64,000 nt of DNA from CAYFZR01 sp046760505 [NCBI: Candidatus Hydrothermarchaeota archaeon] (GTDB lineage Archaea > CAYFZR01): the NCBI GenBank assembly GCA_046760505.1, contig JBHIEG010000006.1, positions 20,924-84,923 on the forward strand, read 5' to 3'. The notes beneath the pieces are model-generated. The model saw nothing but the letters and a program-made list of their open reading frames with translations, was not told where the DNA came from and did not search any database. Every line of letters begins with the position of its first letter. Within the stretch, counting starts at the first letter, position 1. The position numbers were made by a program, and so were the translations under genes. This document shows, in pieces, positions 8,834 through 16,852 of the stretch.

Positions 8834-9361
8834 TTAGAGGTTTTCTATCACCTCTTTTAATTCTTTTTCCCAATCTTCATCGCTCATATTGCCGAAAGAC
8901 ATCGTAGCGTTGGGATGGTAGTACTTATCAAGGGTTAAGGTTCTCATCTTCCCGAAGTGTTTTAGACACTGCAACATGAGCGATTGTTGATAGTATAACC
9001 CCCCCACGTAGGCTACTACGTCGTATGGTCCGTTGCCATCTAAACCTTGCCATTCATCATCTCTGAGTAAATTTGTTATTTCTAGAATTCCCATAGATTT
9101 TGCATTCACTCCCCTATCCTTAAATTCCCTTACCATGTGAGCAGTTGCTATGATTGGAATGTTTTTTTTCTTCGCTATTTCGATTATGTAATCTATCAGT
9201 TTCTTTTCATTCAATTCGTACAGTATTTGAGATCCTGCTACGATCAACGGTCTTTTTGCCTTGGAAAGTAATTTGCCTAGGGTCTTTCCATCCGTGGCTC
9301 TCGCTGTAACCGGACCTACTATGTTTGCTCTCTCCCAAGGGGTAGCATCTATTTTTGCCAT
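8834..9361 (-). CDS. cdhB: ACDS epsilon subunit
   Basis: A 175-residue CdhB, the small subunit that binds the CdhA alpha subunit in the alpha2-epsilon2 CO dehydrogenase component. It has the DHS-like NAD/FAD-binding fold of the family: LLSKAKRPLIVAGSQIL at about residues 30-46 is the first beta-alpha unit. A late LTLDKYYHPNATMSF is typical of CdhB. The start ATG lies 3 bases after the cdhA stop, with AGGAGG upstream inside the cdhA end. No missing segment is apparent. Confidence 0.94.
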   Translation of the reverse strand: MAKIDATPWERANIVGPVTARATDGKTLGKLLSKAKRPLIVAGSQILYELNEKKLIDYIIEIAKKKNIPIIATAHMVREFKDRGVNAKSMGILEITNLLRDDEWQGLDGNGPYDVVAYVGGLYYQQSLMLQCLKHFGKMRTLTLDKYYHPNATMSFGNMSDEDWEKELKEVIENL

Positions 9362-9364
9362 ATG

Positions 9365-11740
9365 TTACACCCTCCTCTTTCTTATTAATCTCTCCAGGTT
9401 CGTGGGATCGAATCTTGGATCATATGCTCTTACCTGTCCGCCTTTAATTTTCTTATCTTTTACTTCGAATCCATGTTCTTTCTCCAAAACTTCCAGTAAC
9501 TCTGATCTTCTTGCAATAGGAAGATCTGTTTCGCTTCTTACGAAGAGATACCAATCCTCTGGATACTCTCCGAAGTACTTCTTTGATAGATCTAGGTAAT
9601 GAGTTAATTTTATCGATCTTCCCGGAGCAGTATCGTTTGGTCTCATTACCATGCGAGCTGTTTGCACTATTGCCTCTTCTTTGGTCTCTGCTGTATAAAT
9701 CAAATGCTCAGGTCCGGGCTCGAAGTAATGGAAGGAGCCATCTTTTGCATCTATGATCTGCCATTCCTCTTTTTTGTCCTTTCTTCCAAGATACATTCTC
9801 CTGTATTTAGATCCGTGGGGACCAACTATAACTGGAACTCCAAGTCTGTTACATCCGGTAGCAATAGATGCTGCCTTTTGAGAATATGCTCCCCATGCTA
9901 CTCCTACCGCGCCAACTCTGTTGAGTATATAATCCGCTATCTCCTCGAAGTTTGCTCTAAGGTTTCTCATCGCAAATATGTTTGCTACCTTTATGGCTGC
10001 TCCAGCAATATGGGCGTTAGATACGCAAGAGCCCGTATTACATATATTTCCTGCATCAAAAGCTCCGGGATATCTCTCCCATATGGTCTTTCCTTCCTCA
10101 TCCTTATAGAATGACACATCCATTGCCGCGCATCCTGAGGTTACAACAATGTAATTTCTAGATGCAAATTCGTTGGCCATTTCAAAAAGATCTTTTCTTG
10201 ATCCAGGATAGTTTGAGCAACCCACGTAGGCTATTACCCCGGGTATTGTTCCTAAGACAATGGGAGCGCCAACGTTTCTTATCTCCACGTCTGAGACTGC
10301 TCCTCTTCCGGATCTCATGACAGATTTTTCAGTCTTTATCTGCGCCTCTGACGCTGCCTCGATTAAGTTCAACGGCTCAATACCCTGAGGACATTCTATA
10401 GCGCATTTTCCACATCCTATACATCTTTCATGCAATTCCACAAGTAATGAGAAATCTCCTTTAGATGCTGTCTCGTTTGCTGTGTGAATAGGTAAGTTAC
10501 TGGGACAAACACGCCTACATTTCTCACAGGAAGTACAAGTTGATGCGATTTCCTGAACTTTGCTCAGATCAGGGATTATTTTAAATTTCTTCCTCTTTGG
10601 AGCAATTGCTTGAGCAACCTTGACTGCCACTTCCCCTACCTTATAGGGGTCTGATATGAATGCTCCGGGCAACTTCCCCTCGACAAGATCTTTCACAATT
10701 CCATCCGCCGGATCATTGGTCCTATTTGGCAATCCATAAAGGATCTTATCCATGGTTGTGATAACCGGTGCCTTAATCTTCTGGGCTTCTTGTAAAATAT
10801 CTGCCCTCACGCATTGTTCGTCCACAACTATAACGTCTGGAACGCCAGATCTTATGAATTTAAGTTGTTGAGATATCGGTCCTATTACCTTTGCTTTTGT
10901 GTAGTACCTTGTCATGTCATGAGCAGTGCAACATATCGCACAAACTTCGACCTCGTCTTCTAATCCGTGATCCACCATGTAGTCGATGATTCCTACGCCA
11001 GGCAGTACGTTATGTCCTATACCTAGGATTACGGGTTTTTCTTTATCTATTGCTCCCATTCCTATCTCTACCAAAGGCGCATCGGGATCTGCCTTTGGGA
11101 ATCCTAGACAAGATATCTGAGCGACATCTGCCACTTCCATGGCGAGAAGATCAAGCATACCCGTGTGGAGTGCTTTAGACTCAAAATCTAAGTAAGATCC
11201 TTCCTGCCCCGTATGTACTGCAGCAAGGCAGTGAGTTATCTGTTCTTCAACGTAGTCCAAAACCTCCTCCAAATCACCTAATGTAGTTGGCCTCATTCCC
11301 ACGATTAATCTTGTCAGAGGAGCCTCTACATTTATGACATCCTTACCAACATCTATCGGATGATCTCGTCCAAACCTATCTATCAATTGATGAAGCATGT
11401 GTCTTGTGTGAGCAGTATGGGCCGCACAACCTATTAAGCAAGCAGCAAGAACTATTCTTCCTGTCTGATTTGAGATGTCTATTCCACAAGCTCCCCTTCT
11501 CTCTCCAGAAAGATCACATTTCCCCATAGTACACAAACAGCACATATCGCAGTACGGCGCATAGAAAGGATGGTATCTTCTCAGCAAGGTGAAATCCCAG
11601 TCTCTTAGATCTATTATGCTTGGTTTTGGCGTTGGACCCATTGGCTCTTCCCAAATTTCAGCTTCTTCTATGATCCTTCCTATGGTAATGGTAACTCCTT
11701 CCAGACCTTCCACAGCGATCCTTTCTGGGTTTTTGGCCAT
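9365..11740 (-). CDS. cdhA: ACDS alpha subunit, nickel CO dehydrogenase
   Basis: A 791-residue CdhA, the CO-oxidising/CO2-reducing subunit with the Ni-Fe-S C-cluster. The N-terminal region holds CDMCCLCTMGKCDL (B/D-cluster ligands, residues about 64-77), then the C-cluster scaffold. Two ferredoxin-type 4Fe-4S motifs, CTSCEKCRRVCP (near 393) and CIGCGKCAIECP (near 430), are hallmarks of the archaeal form and are absent from bacterial CooS. Later Cys motifs include VGCSNYPG and NICNTGSCVSN. It is the first gene of the operon, starting with ATG and AGGAGG 7 bases before it, and has its own promoter upstream. Confidence 0.97.
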   Translation of the reverse strand: MAKNPERIAVEGLEGVTITIGRIIEEAEIWEEPMGPTPKPSIIDLRDWDFTLLRRYHPFYAPYCDMCCLCTMGKCDLSGERRGACGIDISNQTGRIVLAACLIGCAAHTAHTRHMLHQLIDRFGRDHPIDVGKDVINVEAPLTRLIVGMRPTTLGDLEEVLDYVEEQITHCLAAVHTGQEGSYLDFESKALHTGMLDLLAMEVADVAQISCLGFPKADPDAPLVEIGMGAIDKEKPVILGIGHNVLPGVGIIDYMVDHGLEDEVEVCAICCTAHDMTRYYTKAKVIGPISQQLKFIRSGVPDVIVVDEQCVRADILQEAQKIKAPVITTMDKILYGLPNRTNDPADGIVKDLVEGKLPGAFISDPYKVGEVAVKVAQAIAPKRKKFKIIPDLSKVQEIASTCTSCEKCRRVCPSNLPIHTANETASKGDFSLLVELHERCIGCGKCAIECPQGIEPLNLIEAASEAQIKTEKSVMRSGRGAVSDVEIRNVGAPIVLGTIPGVIAYVGCSNYPGSRKDLFEMANEFASRNYIVVTSGCAAMDVSFYKDEEGKTIWERYPGAFDAGNICNTGSCVSNAHIAGAAIKVANIFAMRNLRANFEEIADYILNRVGAVGVAWGAYSQKAASIATGCNRLGVPVIVGPHGSKYRRMYLGRKDKKEEWQIIDAKDGSFHYFEPGPEHLIYTAETKEEAIVQTARMVMRPNDTAPGRSIKLTHYLDLSKKYFGEYPEDWYLFVRSETDLPIARRSELLEVLEKEHGFEVKDKKIKGGQVRAYDPRFDPTNLERLIRKRRV

Positions 11741-11747
11741 AATCTTA

Positions 11748-11803
11748 CCTCCTGATTTCTCTCTTTCCTGATTACTATCACCAGATAATGAAGCATATAT
11801 AAA
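11748..11803 (-). promoter_or_regulatory. cdh operon promoter and ribosome binding site
   Basis: On the minus strand TTTATATA at 11803-11796 is a good archaeal TATA box. Transcription would start near 11771, giving a leader of about 30 bases. AGGAGG at 11753-11748 sits 7 bases before the cdhA ATG. No convincing operator palindrome is visible here. The upstream gene at 11909 is divergent, and its own TATA-like TTTTATATTA lies near 11841-11850 on the plus strand. Confidence 0.75.
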
Positions 11804-11908
11804 GTTATCTTGCCTACTTAATGAGATACTCGGCCATGAATTTTATATTACTTAGTTATTTTTCTCTGAGAAGCCGGATCGCAGAATTTTTTCGTTTTAA
11901 GGAGTTCC

Positions 11909-12739
11909 TTGGATCAAAGGAAAAATGCCCAAAAGTTTATGATACTTACAGAACAAATTATACTTAAGAATAAAACAGGATGGCTTATGGAAGGGAAGGG
12001 GATAGGCGAAGGAGAACTCAGAATAATATCTGAGTTCGCGAATTGTTATGATGTAGTTGAAAACATGCCTAAGTTCATATATTCTCCTAGGATAATAAGA
12101 GACTTTTCATCGAAATTAAAGGAGATTGAGAAAGATCTGATGGAGTTTCTTTCAAAGAAGATAAATAAAAAATATGTTGAGAGGCTGTTAAAAGATAACA
12201 TAGAGATAGTCAAGAAGAAGAGAATGAATTTTGGACGTTATGAGGTAATCCCGTATTTCAGAAGGAGAGAAATAGAGCATTTAACAAAACTGCACCGACA
12301 GACCTTGGATGTCGCTATCTTGGATGTCCTGTCGAGGGAAGGCATTATAAATTTACCTCTAGAAGAGCGCGAAACCATAAAAAATAGAATCTGGCTTGGT
12401 CTTGAATTAAAGACTTTTGCTATGCTGGGCGGATTACATATACCCGATGAAACCACGTTTTCAGATGAGATCATAGAAAAAATCTCGGAGGAATGTGTGG
12501 AAAATCTTTACAGAAAAATAGTTGAAGAAAGAAAGAAATACTTAAAGCATATAATAACCGTGCTTGATTTCAGGTATAAAATAGAAAAATACGATCTGGA
12601 CCCAGATCTCTGGCAATATTTTACAGTTATAGAAGCAGTCAGACTTTTAGGATTGACTGGAGAATTTGTCTACGACTTCATAAAACTATCAGAGCTCATT
12701 CAGAAAATGGAGGGAATAGAATACAAGATCGAGGAGTAA
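11909..12739 (+). CDS. Hypothetical helical protein
   Basis: A 276-residue protein I do not recognise. It is predicted to be almost entirely alpha-helical and charged, with no signal peptide, membrane segment or clear motif. A GWLMEGKGIGEGELR segment near the N-terminus and FGRYEVIPYFRRREIEHL in the middle are the most distinctive stretches. The start is TTG at 11909 with AAGGAG just upstream; an internal ATG at 11939 is an alternative. The gene ends one base before dph6, so the two are probably co-transcribed. It is divergent from the cdh operon. Confidence 0.7.
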   Translation: MDQRKNAQKFMILTEQIILKNKTGWLMEGKGIGEGELRIISEFANCYDVVENMPKFIYSPRIIRDFSSKLKEIEKDLMEFLSKKINKKYVERLLKDNIEIVKKKRMNFGRYEVIPYFRRREIEHLTKLHRQTLDVAILDVLSREGIINLPLEERETIKNRIWLGLELKTFAMLGGLHIPDETTFSDEIIEKISEECVENLYRKIVEERKKYLKHIITVLDFRYKIEKYDLDPDLWQYFTVIEAVRLLGLTGEFVYDFIKLSELIQKMEGIEYKIEE

Positions 12740-12740
12740 T

Positions 12741-13412
12741 ATGCGGGTGGCATGTTTATTCTCAGGTGGAAAAGATTCTAATCTTGCGTTATTTCGCGCA
12801 ATAAATCAAGGATTAGATGTCAGATATCTTGTGACAGTTTTTCCAAGATCTAGGGAAAGTTACATGTATCACTACCCATGCATACGTATTACGGAACTTC
12901 AGGCAAAATGTATTGGACTACCTTTAATAAGCAAAGAGAGCATTCCTGAAAAGGAGAGAGAATTAGAAGACTTGAAGGAAACCCTATCAAAATTAGATAT
13001 AGATGGAGTAGTTTCAGGAGCACTGGCATCTGAATATCAAAAGAGAAGAATTGAGAGAATATGTGGAGAACTTAAAATAGAGTCAATCACTCCTTTATGG
13101 CAAGACGATCCAGTATCGGTGTTGAGAGAAGTAAGTGAAAAATTTCACGTAATCATATCAGGCGTGAGCGCTCAGGGACTTAAAAAAGACTTGATTGGAA
13201 GAGATCTGGATAGGGAATGTGTAGAAAAATTAATGGATCTCAACAGAAAGTACAAGATACATTTAACAGGAGAGGGAGGAGAATTCGAGACCTTAGTTCT
13301 AGATGCTCCATTTTTCAGAAAAAGAATAGAAATCTTGGAAAAAGAAGTTATTTGGGAAGGAGACAGCGGATATCTAGATATAAAAAAAGCCACATTGATT
13401 GATAAACATTAA
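12741..13412 (+). CDS. dph6: Diphthine-ammonia ligase family ATPase
   Basis: A 223-residue ATP-pyrophosphatase of the Dph6 family, which amidates diphthine to diphthamide on elongation factor 2 in archaea and eukaryotes. The PP-loop motif SGGKDSNLAL is at residues 8-17. The family signature GEGGEFETLVLDAPFF is at about residues 175-190, and GALASEYQKRRIE near 95 is also conserved. The length matches archaeal homologues. It starts with ATG one base after the unknown helical gene and overlaps only the non-conserved upstream reading of the metE-like gene. Confidence 0.92.
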   Translation: MRVACLFSGGKDSNLALFRAINQGLDVRYLVTVFPRSRESYMYHYPCIRITELQAKCIGLPLISKESIPEKERELEDLKETLSKLDIDGVVSGALASEYQKRRIERICGELKIESITPLWQDDPVSVLREVSEKFHVIISGVSAQGLKKDLIGRDLDRECVEKLMDLNRKYKIHLTGEGGEFETLVLDAPFFRKRIEILEKEVIWEGDSGYLDIKKATLIDKH

Positions 13413-13446
13413 AATCGAGATTTCAAACCATTTAATTTTAATAACC

Positions 13447-14544
13447 ATGGTTGAAAAGTGGATAGACATGTTGCACAGCGAGTTAAAGACAACAGTGGTT
13501 GGGAGTTTTCCTCTAAAGCCATTTCATGATGTAGACTATGAGTACGCTCCTTATTTTAATAGAGAAAAAATATTTTCTGAAAAAGAGCCTGTAGTTACCC
13601 ATCCATACATACCGAGTATGGCAAAAGCCTTGGAGATTCAGGTAAGGGCAGGAATTGATTATCCTTGTTATGGACAGCTACAAGACATGAATCTGATGTT
13701 TTTGGGCCCCCTAGCGAGAAAGAAATGTGGAATAAAAATCATAAACAATAAAGCATACGTTGTCGAAGATCTTAAGCCGCCCAAAACAAGTATTGCTCAG
13801 GATGTGTTGCTCTGGGCGAACAGATACAGGAGATATTTTGAGGGGGTAAAAATCCCTTTGACCGGGCCGATAACATTAGCCTCTGTCTCCAGTGTAGGCG
13901 ATAAATCCGTCTTGAATTATCCGGAGCTTATCAGGGATCTTTCGGAAATAGTAGCCAAGATAGCAAGAGACTACGATAAAAACGGAGCAGGTATAATAAC
14001 TCTAGATGAACCAAGTCTGCCATACGCTACTTATATAGGAATAGACAGCGATTTAATTATAGATTGTTTAAACAAAGTGATAAAAGAAATAAAAAAAGCC
14101 ATCCCCGCGATTCATGTATGTGGGAAGTTGGATAGCACTACTACAGAGATTTTACTGGAAACAGATGCTTTATTAGTGGATCATGAGTTTGCTTCCATAC
14201 CAGAAAACTTAGATGCTTATTCAAAATCAGATCTAGATAAATACGATAAAATCATTGGTTTAGGTTGCGTTGTAAGTAACATTGATCCAGAAAAGTTGAT
14301 AGAAATCTCAAAAGGACAAAATTGGAATTCTGTTGTTGAAACAAAGGAAGAAATATCTGATTTCATAAAAAAAGCAGCCAATAAATTTGGAATCGAAAGA
14401 CTTGTCTTGGATCCTGATTGCGGGTTCGGTGGATTGAAACACTACATCAAGGGAGAACTTACCGAAAATGTACTGCTGAAAATATGTTACCAAAAAATGA
14501 AGAACATGGTTGATGTTGCGAGAGATTTGAGAAAATTAACCTAG
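13447..14544 (+). CDS. Core-type methionine synthase (MetE C-terminal domain homologue)
   Basis: A zinc methyltransferase corresponding to the C-terminal barrel of cobalamin-independent methionine synthase, without the N-terminal folate-binding half. TTVVGSFP opens the barrel. Zinc ligands are visible as HVCGK (His and Cys), DHEFA (Glu) and DPDCGFG (Cys). Archaeal short enzymes of this class use methylcobalamin or a methylated corrinoid protein as methyl donor in vitro. The corrinoid donor here could be CdhDE, encoded nearby, but that is inference. I prefer the ATG at 13447 over 13399, because the extra 16 residues do not resemble the family. It ends with TAG, sharing CTAG with the convergent gene. 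Confidence 0.88.
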   Translation: MVEKWIDMLHSELKTTVVGSFPLKPFHDVDYEYAPYFNREKIFSEKEPVVTHPYIPSMAKALEIQVRAGIDYPCYGQLQDMNLMFLGPLARKKCGIKIINNKAYVVEDLKPPKTSIAQDVLLWANRYRRYFEGVKIPLTGPITLASVSSVGDKSVLNYPELIRDLSEIVAKIARDYDKNGAGIITLDEPSLPYATYIGIDSDLIIDCLNKVIKEIKKAIPAIHVCGKLDSTTTEILLETDALLVDHEFASIPENLDAYSKSDLDKYDKIIGLGCVVSNIDPEKLIEISKGQNWNSVVETKEEISDFIKKAANKFGIERLVLDPDCGFGGLKHYIKGELTENVLLKICYQKMKNMVDVARDLRKLT

Positions 14545-15041
14545 AATATATAATTTATGCTCGATTTATCGAAATCATCTACCATTTCTATATCCAAGTT
14601 TCTTGGGAAGTACTCCACGGTAGGATAAACTAGGTTGGGAAAGAACCCGCCCATGTCTTTAGCCATTTTAGTGACCAAGTGACCTTCACCAAATATCTCT
14701 TTAGAAATCCAGTAAACTAATTTTCTCGTTTTACTCTCGTCTAAATAACCTAAAGAATGAATGTACTCGTGCAACAAAATGTTAAAGGCGTATGCGTTGA
14801 ACAAACCAGGATCCGTTTGGAGTATCCTCCTTATGGGTGTTTTGTTCATCACGATTATATTGGAACCTACCGGATAAAATGCTCCAATCCAGAAGTCCTT
14901 GCTACTGCCTAATTCAGCTAATCCCAGTGTTAGACCTGCTCTTCCTGTACCCATCGTTTTCCAAACTACTTCTTTTACAATCTCGAATATGTCTCCTATG
15001 GTCTTTGCTTCCTCTAATTTTTGAGCATGGGATTTAGGCAT
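14541..15041 (-). CDS. HExxH metalloprotease-like protein
   Basis: A 166-residue soluble protein with a zinc-protease-like motif LLHEYIHSLGYLDE (HEYIH, around residues 91-95) in a predicted helix. A possible third ligand (Glu or His) lies in the following helices, for example FGEGHLVTKM. No signal peptide is seen. It resembles small archaeal putative metallopeptidases of unknown substrate. It is convergent with the core metE gene (stop codons share CTAG) and lies upstream of nothing obvious; arsM is 11 bases before it on the same strand, so the two may be co-transcribed. Confidence 0.7.
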   Translation of the reverse strand: MPKSHAQKLEEAKTIGDIFEIVKEVVWKTMGTGRAGLTLGLAELGSSKDFWIGAFYPVGSNIIVMNKTPIRRILQTDPGLFNAYAFNILLHEYIHSLGYLDESKTRKLVYWISKEIFGEGHLVTKMAKDMGGFFPNLVYPTVEYFPRNLDIEMVDDFDKSSINYIF

Positions 15042-15052
15042 AAACTTCCTCC

Positions 15053-15793
15053 CTATTTTTGAGCCTTAACAGTGATGGAGTATCCGTCCAAACTAAATTT
15101 CTCAATCGAAAAGAGTTTAATTTTCTCTAAGATTTGGATTTCTGAGAATCCCGCCTTTTTTATGGTTTCTAAATACTCATTTTCTGGTAAAGCTCCCGCT
15201 ATACAAGATATCCAGAGATTAAGGTCTTCTCTTATATGATCAGGCACGGGTTTTTCCGTCACAATATCTGATACAACAATCTTGCCGCCCTTCTTTAAAA
15301 CTCGGTACGCTTCCCTGAAAACCTTCTCTTTGTCTGTTGCGAGATTTATCACACAGTTACTAATTATTGTATCAACTGAATTACTTTCTATGGGCATATT
15401 TTCCATATCCCCATGTTTGAATTCCACATTATTGAGTTTTAGCTTTTTTGCATTGTTCGTCGCCTTTTTAATCATTTCCTTTGATAGATCCAGACCAATT
15501 ACCTTTCCGGTATCTCTAACCTTTTTTGCTGCAATAAAAACATCTAATCCTCTTCCCGAGCCTATATCCAATACAGTGAGGCCTTCATTTATTTCTGAAA
15601 AAAGGATGGGATTTCCACAGCCCAAAGAAAGATCGGATATTTCTGGAAATTCTTCGGGAAATTCATCTGTTAGGTTCTGATAGTATCTGCGAAGTAGTGA
15701 AAGTGATGTTTCAGGAGGACAGCATTCTTTTAAACAAGACAGGTTCTTTCTTGCTATCTCATCGTACTTTTTTACAATTTCTTCTTTTTTCAT
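15053..15793 (-). CDS. arsM: Arsenite S-adenosylmethionine methyltransferase
   Basis: A 246-residue class I methyltransferase of the ArsM family, which methylates As(III). The SAM-binding motif DIGSGRGLD is at residues 76-84. The three cysteines expected to bind As(III) are present: C59 in SLGCGNP, C147 in SNCVINLA and C197 in ISCIAGALPE. N-terminal cysteines (CLKECC, residues 20-25) are also seen. The start is ATG at 15793 with a weak GAGGG site. A TATA-like CATATATT lies near 15846-15838 on the minus strand. It is divergent from a Cys-rich PadR regulator, which supports a metalloid-responsive unit. Confidence 0.88.
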   Translation of the reverse strand: MKKEEIVKKYDEIARKNLSCLKECCPPETSLSLLRRYYQNLTDEFPEEFPEISDLSLGCGNPILFSEINEGLTVLDIGSGRGLDVFIAAKKVRDTGKVIGLDLSKEMIKKATNNAKKLKLNNVEFKHGDMENMPIESNSVDTIISNCVINLATDKEKVFREAYRVLKKGGKIVVSDIVTEKPVPDHIREDLNLWISCIAGALPENEYLETIKKAGFSEIQILEKIKLFSIEKFSLDGYSITVKAQK

Positions 15794-15820
15794 GTTGATC
15801 CCTCTATTTTGAATTTATAA

Positions 15821-15876
15821 TGGACGTCCAATATTAAGAATATATGCTAATACTTAAATATATTGGTCGACCAATA
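15821..15876. promoter_or_regulatory. Two palindromic operators between arsM and padR
   Basis: The 89-base divergent spacer holds a perfect 16-base palindrome TATTGGTCGACCAATA at 15861-15876, seven bases before the padR ATG, and a related palindrome TGGACGTCCA at 15821-15830, just before arsM. They share the core TGGwCGwCCA and flanking AT bases, so one dimeric regulator probably binds both. The positions would block transcription of both genes, as expected for an autoregulated PadR repressor. That the regulator senses arsenite is inference from its cysteines and from arsM. Confidence 0.75.
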
Positions 15877-15882
15877 ATATCC

Positions 15883-16203
15883 ATGAGAGATGTTATATGC
15901 CCCCCGAACTGCTGCGATATGAGGGGTTTACTTTCATTTATCATTCTTTGGTGCCTGAGGAAAAGACCAATGTACGGACAGGAGATAGCAGAGGAGTTGG
16001 CTCGAAGAAGAGGTGAAAAACCAAATCCAGGCACCCTATATCCCGCGTTGAAACAACTAGAGGAGAGGGGACTAGTAGTGTATCGTATTCATGGAAGAAG
16101 AAAGATATACACCCTTACCGAGAAAGGTCAACTCGAGATAGAAAAAGCCTGTAGATATTTCTGCCAAGTATTTGGCGATATCTTAGAAGAATTTAAAGAG
16201 TAA
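15883..16203 (+). CDS. PadR-family transcriptional regulator, Cys-rich (probable metalloid sensor)
   Basis: A 106-residue winged-helix repressor of the PadR family. The DNA-binding core YGQEIAEELARR to GTLYPALKQLEERGL is typical. The N-terminus carries CPPNCC (C6, C10, C11) and there are further cysteines at 24, 90 and 94, unusual for PadR and suitable for binding As(III) or a soft metal. The start at 15883 is chosen because the operator palindrome ends seven bases upstream; the reading from 15844 would include the operator. Likely leaderless or short-leader. It is divergent from arsM and probably represses it and itself. Confidence 0.85.
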   Translation: MRDVICPPNCCDMRGLLSFIILWCLRKRPMYGQEIAEELARRRGEKPNPGTLYPALKQLEERGLVVYRIHGRRKIYTLTEKGQLEIEKACRYFCQVFGDILEEFKE

Positions 16204-16209
16204 AATGGA

Positions 16210-16240
16210 GCGTGGCTCGCCACGCAACGTGGCTCGTTGC
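16210..16240. repeat. Two overlapping GC-rich hairpins with a repeated loop
   Basis: GCGTGGCTCGCCACGC (16210-16225) and GCAACGTGGCTCGTTGC (16224-16240) are adjacent inverted repeats that share the dinucleotide GC. Both contain CGTGGCTCG as a direct repeat. They lie 7 bases after the padR stop in an otherwise AT-rich convergent region. A terminator or a transcript-stabilising structure is likely. The rest of the convergent gap (16241-16379) shows nothing I can assign. Confidence 0.5.
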
Positions 16241-16379
16241 ATCCGCAATTCTATAAAAAATTATTTTATTACTGATACAATAGATGCGTTTTTCTACTCT
16301 GAATATTGTATGGGGGTTTAGAAAGGGGGCGATAAGGTAGTATAGGATAAATTCAGTATAGATTACTTAAAAACCCCTT

Positions 16380-16760
16380 CTATTTCATCATTTCTGTCAG
16401 GATCTTCAAGATTTCTGCCTCATCTATGGGCACGTACATGACTTTACTCTTGTTTTTTGATTGAATTAGCAATGCTGGCAATTCTTTGATACCGTATTTC
16501 CATCTGAGCAACGTCAATTTGAAGCCCAGATAGAGCCTGTATGGTTTGCTTGTTTGGAAGGTTGAGTTTGGGTTTATCTCGCCAAAAACATCAACTTGGA
16601 TGTCAGTACCTCTCACAATTTTTCTTACAGTCTTTTCCAATTTTTTGCTTTCTTCAGTCTGGACTACCTGAGTTGCCCATCCTGGAGCGCTTCCACCAGC
16701 TCCACCAACACCAACCAACTTCGTTACTGCTTTTTTAAAAATCGTTATTCTCAGTGACAT
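16380..16760 (-). CDS. Hypothetical protein, possibly thioredoxin-like
   Basis: A small protein of about 126 residues that I do not recognise. The N-terminus (SLRITIF) is followed by a Gly-rich GVGGAGGSAPGW segment, and the C-terminal half has the strand-helix order KYGIKELPALLIQ then a final helix. This vaguely recalls a thioredoxin-like fold with the cis-Pro in LPALLI but without a CxxC. I chose the ATG at 16760; a TTG at 16772 is four codons upstream. Upstream, TCTTATATTC occurs twice near 16807-16835 and may include the TATA element. It is probably monocistronic. Confidence 0.55.
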   Translation of the reverse strand: MSLRITIFKKAVTKLVGVGGAGGSAPGWATQVVQTEESKKLEKTVRKIVRGTDIQVDVFGEINPNSTFQTSKPYRLYLGFKLTLLRWKYGIKELPALLIQSKNKSKVMYVPIDEAEILKILTEMMK

Positions 16761-16852
16761 AGTTATCTTCAAATTCTATTAGATCCTATAGTTGATCTAT
16801 TTTTATCTTATATTCGTCTTTTCATCTTATATTCATCAACTTATATTAATTC

